A stretch of DNA of 64,000 nt. Source: Hortaea werneckii (taxonomy: Eukaryota > Ascomycota > Dothideomycetes > Mycosphaerellales > Teratosphaeriaceae). The stretch is from the NCBI GenBank assembly GCA_037044905.1, contig JBAOKB010000046.1:29082-93081 (forward strand), given 5' to 3'. Position numbers and translations under genes: made by a program. The stretch's first letter is position 1. The number at the start of each line of letters is the position of its first letter. Positions 60,392 to 64,000 of this stretch are shown piece after piece. Under the pieces are notes generated by a model. It was not told the origin of the DNA, did not search any database, and saw nothing but the letters and a program-made list of their open reading frames with translations.

Positions 60392-62500
60392 TCAAGCATT
60401 CTCCCTCTCAACAACCTCCCCCTCCTCACTCCTCGGACTCCCAGCGATGACCTTCGGCAGCAACCCCTCCTTCTCCCCATGTCCCTGCCCCTCACCATCC
60501 TCATCATCACCATTCCCCCCGCCCTTCCCCTTCCCAACCTCCCTCAAATAATTCTCCCTCGCCTCCTCATCCGCCTCGACATCCGCCTGCTCCTCCATCA
60601 TACCATCGAGAGAACTCAACAAGGCCGCCTTCTCTTTGCCCTTCTGAGCAGGACTGAGCGGGTTTTTAGACGAGCTGGCGGAGACGCGGGGACTCGGGCG
60701 GTTGCTGGTTTCCGAGCCCGAGGATTCCGGCGCCGTGGTGTAGCGGTCTAGGAGGCTTTCGCCGTCGGTGGATTCGGGCGTGCGGCCGAGGGGGTGGAGG
60801 CCTGGGGCGGCGGAGTCCGGGGAGCGAGGATGCAGGGTGGAGCTTGGGTTTGGGGCGGATGAGGTTGGGAGGGAGGTGGGGGCGTCGAACCATTTGGTTG
60901 ATTGCTTTTTGAGGAGTTTGGGGTTGTCGTCGCTGGCGTCATCGGTAGTTGTATGTTCGGGGTGTTTGTGCAAGCGAGGGGCTGGGTCGCTGGCCTTTTG
61001 TTTGCTCTTGAAGCTGGCGTCAGGAGGGGTGCTGGCATCATCTACGACTCGCTCTGGATGGATGAGCTGATCGTTGTCCGCCATGCTTTTGACGTCGGAC
61101 CAGTATTCTAGCCTTCGAACGAGGCCCTCTGCTTCCAAGACCGCTTTGTGCAAGTTCTCTGCTTGTCGCTCGGCAGCTTCATGCTTGTGTTGCACTGCCG
61201 GATCATCATGGGTATGCCCTTTGAGATCCTCACGGCTTCGATGTGCATCCTTATGGTTGCCGATCAGATCTGCAAGCAACCTTCGCCTGCTACTTTGGAA
61301 CATCAAAAGCTGCATAATCTCCTCCATCTTGCTCGGCAGATAGAACAGCTCCTCGCCACCATTCGCGACGAATTTCCTGACCGAGACCAGCTTCTCTCTA
61401 TCAACTGCCGACCTTTTCAACGCATGCATCAGATCGGCTATGCTCAGTATCTCCATCTCATCATCTTCTTTCTCCTCGTCCTGGCGTAAATTTGCCCGTA
61501 TCCAACTCGTCCTTCTGCTCATCGCCTTGCCGGCTCCTTCACTACCCGCTCTCAACGTCTTGGGATGAATCGTAAAGTATTCCGCTGTAAGTTCATGGGC
61601 CTTCTCCTTCGTTCTGTGAACCATTTCCTTCCTTCTCCGCAGCCTCAGCCATCTTCTTCGACGCACAAACGAGTGGAACCACGGATGATTGCCATGCCAG
61701 CCCCAGTTTCCCCATACGCTGGACGGGAAAAGCAACGAATACTCCCAGCCTTCCTCGTCCACATCCCGGCTCATATCCACATACCACGATTTCCATGCCC
61801 ACTCCCAGCTCGGATCTGGAACCTGCGCATTACGGATATCCACGGGGCTAGTTCGAAAATCGGCGTTCTGCCACGGTCGCGGGTCGCTCGGCAGAAGACT
61901 ACTCGCTGAATAGACCGGGATGCCGAAGAAGAAGGCACCGCGTTCGTTCTCGTACAGGATATCTAAGACCTGATCGCGGGTCTCTTCGGCGCGGATCTGC
62001 TTCTTCTTCCGTCGCCATCTACTCTGCTTCTTGGCCTTTTGGCCTTCGAGGGCGCCGGCTTGGGTGCAGTGGGCGACTTCACCTTCCTGAGGGGCATCGC
62101 GCGGGTTCTCATCGGGGGGCACGATAGAGGAGTCGGTGCGAGAGTTGATGGTCTCTTCGTCATCGGTGTAGCGATGACGGCGGTACTTGCCATATTTCTG
62201 ATTGCTGATCTGCTTCCGTACTGTGTGGCTCACGTTCTGCTGGAGTGAGTTGCTCGTGAGACGCTTGTAGAGTGGGGTTCCTGGGGCGGGACTCGCTGGC
62301 GCTTCACTATCCTCATCTTCTTCAGCAGGTCGTTCATCTATGGACGGGACTTGGTCGGCGGGACGGGTGGTATCAATCAGCTGGATATGGCGATCTTGCT
62401 TGATTTTGCTCTCTTGACGGGGTACATCGCGCAGGGAATTGAGGATGGAAGGTTCGCGGGAAGGCTCGGCTGATGCCTGTGCTGAGGATAGGGAAGGCAT
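60392..62500 (-). CDS. DysF (peroxin/ferlin) domain protein, Mug65-like
   Basis: 702 residues from the ATG at 62500 (MPSLSSAQASAEPS). The frame reaches 62617 only through a GAT repeat giving an Ile/Thr tract, so I exclude that part. The core (residues about 185-290) has GIPVYSASSLLPSDPRPW, then WEWAWKSWYVDMSRDVDEEGWEYS and the HPWFHSFVRRRRW block, typical of the split DysF domain in fission yeast Mug65 and yeast Spo73. Those proteins act in meiosis and prospore membrane growth; the peroxin relatives act on peroxisomes. The second half is disordered, Pro/Ser-rich and acidic. No membrane segment is evident. Confidence 0.75.
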   Translation of the reverse strand: MPSLSSAQASAEPSREPSILNSLRDVPRQESKIKQDRHIQLIDTTRPADQVPSIDERPAEEDEDSEAPASPAPGTPLYKRLTSNSLQQNVSHTVRKQISNQKYGKYRRHRYTDDEETINSRTDSSIVPPDENPRDAPQEGEVAHCTQAGALEGQKAKKQSRWRRKKKQIRAEETRDQVLDILYENERGAFFFGIPVYSASSLLPSDPRPWQNADFRTSPVDIRNAQVPDPSWEWAWKSWYVDMSRDVDEEGWEYSLLFPSSVWGNWGWHGNHPWFHSFVRRRRWLRLRRRKEMVHRTKEKAHELTAEYFTIHPKTLRAGSEGAGKAMSRRTSWIRANLRQDEEKEDDEMEILSIADLMHALKRSAVDREKLVSVRKFVANGGEELFYLPSKMEEIMQLLMFQSSRRRLLADLIGNHKDAHRSREDLKGHTHDDPAVQHKHEAAERQAENLHKAVLEAEGLVRRLEYWSDVKSMADNDQLIHPERVVDDASTPPDASFKSKQKASDPAPRLHKHPEHTTTDDASDDNPKLLKKQSTKWFDAPTSLPTSSAPNPSSTLHPRSPDSAAPGLHPLGRTPESTDGESLLDRYTTAPESSGSETSNRPSPRVSASSSKNPLSPAQKGKEKAALLSSLDGMMEEQADVEADEEARENYLREVGKGKGGGNGDDEDGEGQGHGEKEGLLPKVIAGSPRSEEGEVVERENA

Positions 62501-62517
62501 GGTAATGATAGTGGTGG

Positions 62518-62537
62518 TGATGATGATGATGATGATA
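62518..62537. repeat. GAT trinucleotide microsatellite
   Basis: About six tandem units 18-37 bases upstream of the DysF-gene start, in its presumed 5' UTR. Confidence 0.75.
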
Positions 62538-63198
62538 AGGGTCACCTGTTCGTGGTCGCCGTCGCCGTCGTCGTCGTATCCTCCAGACGGATGGGGTTGT
62601 GCAGTAGATCGGCACACGCAGCGGCACGCTGGTGATGGAAGAGGTGGGCTACACTGCAGCGAATAGAGGCGCCCTCGTAGTTGTTGGTCGTGTTCATGCC
62701 GGCATCTGCATTCTCCGTCCGCTCATGTGTATCATCCTCGGGCTGGTGTGGCGCCTCCATCTCGCGAAGTCGGCAGCAGGAGGAGGACGTCCCAACTCTC
62801 TCTTCTCTCGCCCGGGAACCGTTGCGCCTGCACCATGAGAGTTCGCGCCTACTGATCTGGCCCGAATGGCCCGCCAACCCGCCTCGTGCCTCCCTGTTCG
62901 GGGCCATCCGATCTGGGGAAAGCCTGCAACCCAACGTCATTGCTACGCGAGCTGCTGCGAACGCGTCTAGTGATTGGCTGCTACGGCGATCGAACGCGGC
63001 AACCAGCTCCCGCCTGCCTGCCTCCTCACTTGCAGCAGGTTTCCCATACCCGGGGGCAAATGGACCAACCTGAACCTGACCGAGCTTCCTGAGTCTGCTG
63101 ACTCTCGCGTCAATAACATTAAGAACACCCACCGTTTCTCAACGTTCCAATCCATCCCGTACCCTCACTAATCCACCCACCCGCGCAAATTGACCATC
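62538..63198. other. Divergent promoter region
   Basis: About 660 bases between the DysF gene (minus) and the small helical-protein gene (plus). Open frames here have no family resemblance. No RNA gene seen. Confidence 0.5.
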
Positions 63199-63724
63199 AT
63201 GTCCGCCAGCCGATTCTGGCAGATCACCGGCGGTGCCACCCTAGCAGGCGTCGGATACTACCTCTACAACGCCGGCGGCGAACCCAGCGTGGCCGAGAAG
63301 AAGTTCGAAGGTAAACCCTCCCTCCCCTCCCCTCCCCTCCACAACCCACTGTCAAAATCAAACATAAAACCAAAACTAACCCGGCCCGCTCCCAAACCAC
63401 CCAGCCGACGCCACCAAGCTCACGAAAGAAGTCCGCTCGCACCTCCCCGGCAGCGGCACTCAAGCGCAGAAGGAAGCGGAAGCCAGCTCCGCCCAGGCCG
63501 GCCAGAAGCTGGACCAGGTGGTGCAGGAGGCCAAGCAAGGCATGAGCAAGGTCGACAGCAAGCTCGAAGCCTACCGTAACCAGGCCGAGAGGGGACTAGA
63601 TCAGAATCTGGCCGAGGCGAGGAAGGGGGCGAATAGCGCGATCGACTCGTTCGATAGGAATGTGAGTGAGGGCGCGAGTAAGGCGAAGAGTGGGATTAAT
63701 AGCTGGTTTGGTGGAAGTAAGTAA
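63199..63724 (+). CDS. Small helical protein annotated in fungi as calcofluor-white-hypersensitive-like
   Basis: Two exons: 63199..63310 and 63405..63724, total 143 residues. The 94-base intron has a GTAAAC donor, CTAAC branch and CAG acceptor, and is extremely C-rich. The N-terminus MSASRFWQITGGATLAGVGYY has a short hydrophobic segment, then a long amphipathic helical region rich in A, K, E and Q (AEKKFEADATKLTKEV, GQKLDQVVQEA) and ends KSGINSWFGGSK. It recalls a widespread small ascomycete family labelled calcofluor white hypersensitive protein; the mechanism is not established. The repeating helix pattern resembles LEA or apolipoprotein-like lipid-surface proteins, and a membrane-tethered stress role is only inference. 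Confidence 0.7.
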
Positions 63725-64000
63725 GTAGGATGTAGGGAGGTGAAGGGGGGGATTGAGAGGGATGGAGTGGAGAGGCGGAGGTGGAGAGAATGCTGCTATA
63801 CTCCCTGTGTTGACCGAGAGCTGATGATGAGGGAGATGTGATATCCTAACGAGCATGAATTTTACGATAGTCGGATGAATTAATAACCACAGAAATCATT
63901 TCTAATTCTTTGCAATGACAAAAGCTGTAATGAAGCGATTCAATGTTGTAGGATCAGTTGGTCTCCAGTGGGAAGGCGACAAGCTGACTCCCACTCCAGT

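Overview
The window comes from a filamentous ascomycete (Pezizomycotina; a Dothideomycete is plausible but unproven). The reasons are short introns of about 50-95 bases with GTAAGT-like donors and CTAAC-type branch sites, a WetA conidiation regulator, a DUF7053 protein, and a transposon carrying the mark of repeat-induced point mutation (RIP). All calls are by eye. No database search, splice data or read data was available.

Left flank (1-7226): a truncated minus-strand membrane protein gene running off the edge, a HAPSTR1/DUF4588-like gene, a large calponin-homology protein, and the mitochondrial ribosomal protein uL22m gene.

Centre (7227-37651): one 30.4-kb insertion. Its shell is an AT-rich, RIP-degraded DNA transposon with 67-bp terminal inverted repeats and a 9-bp target duplication (Mutator-like). 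Inside it, flanked by the 5-bp duplication CTAAA, lies a block of four coding-intact Ty3/gypsy chromovirus copies of 6,397-bp period. Two are on the plus strand sharing an LTR and two on the minus strand sharing an LTR, so the block is a near-perfect palindrome with 13.16-kb arms around a 32-bp centre. The junctions show that one element entered the 3' LTR of another (target CTCTA) and that the 32-bp centre later became inverted. Each copy has gag, a pol in the -1 frame behind a textbook slippery site and stem-loop, a possible self-priming site, and a fully antisense ORF near the 3' LTR. That ORF encodes a protein with Zn2Cys6-type cysteine spacing and a predicted coiled coil, and it is the strongest candidate for something undescribed.

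Right flank (37652-64000): PRP24 (U6 snRNP recycling), ERV25 (p24 cargo receptor), KES1/OSH4 (sterol/PI4P transfer), an AIR1/2-like TRAMP zinc-knuckle protein, ORM (sphingolipid control), a DUF7053 protein, wetA, a HAD hydrolase, a secreted GH43 glycosidase, a kinase-HAD-UPRT three-domain fusion, a DysF (Mug65-like) protein and a small helical protein. The transposon separates divergent MRPL22 and PRP24, so it sits in what was probably their shared promoter.
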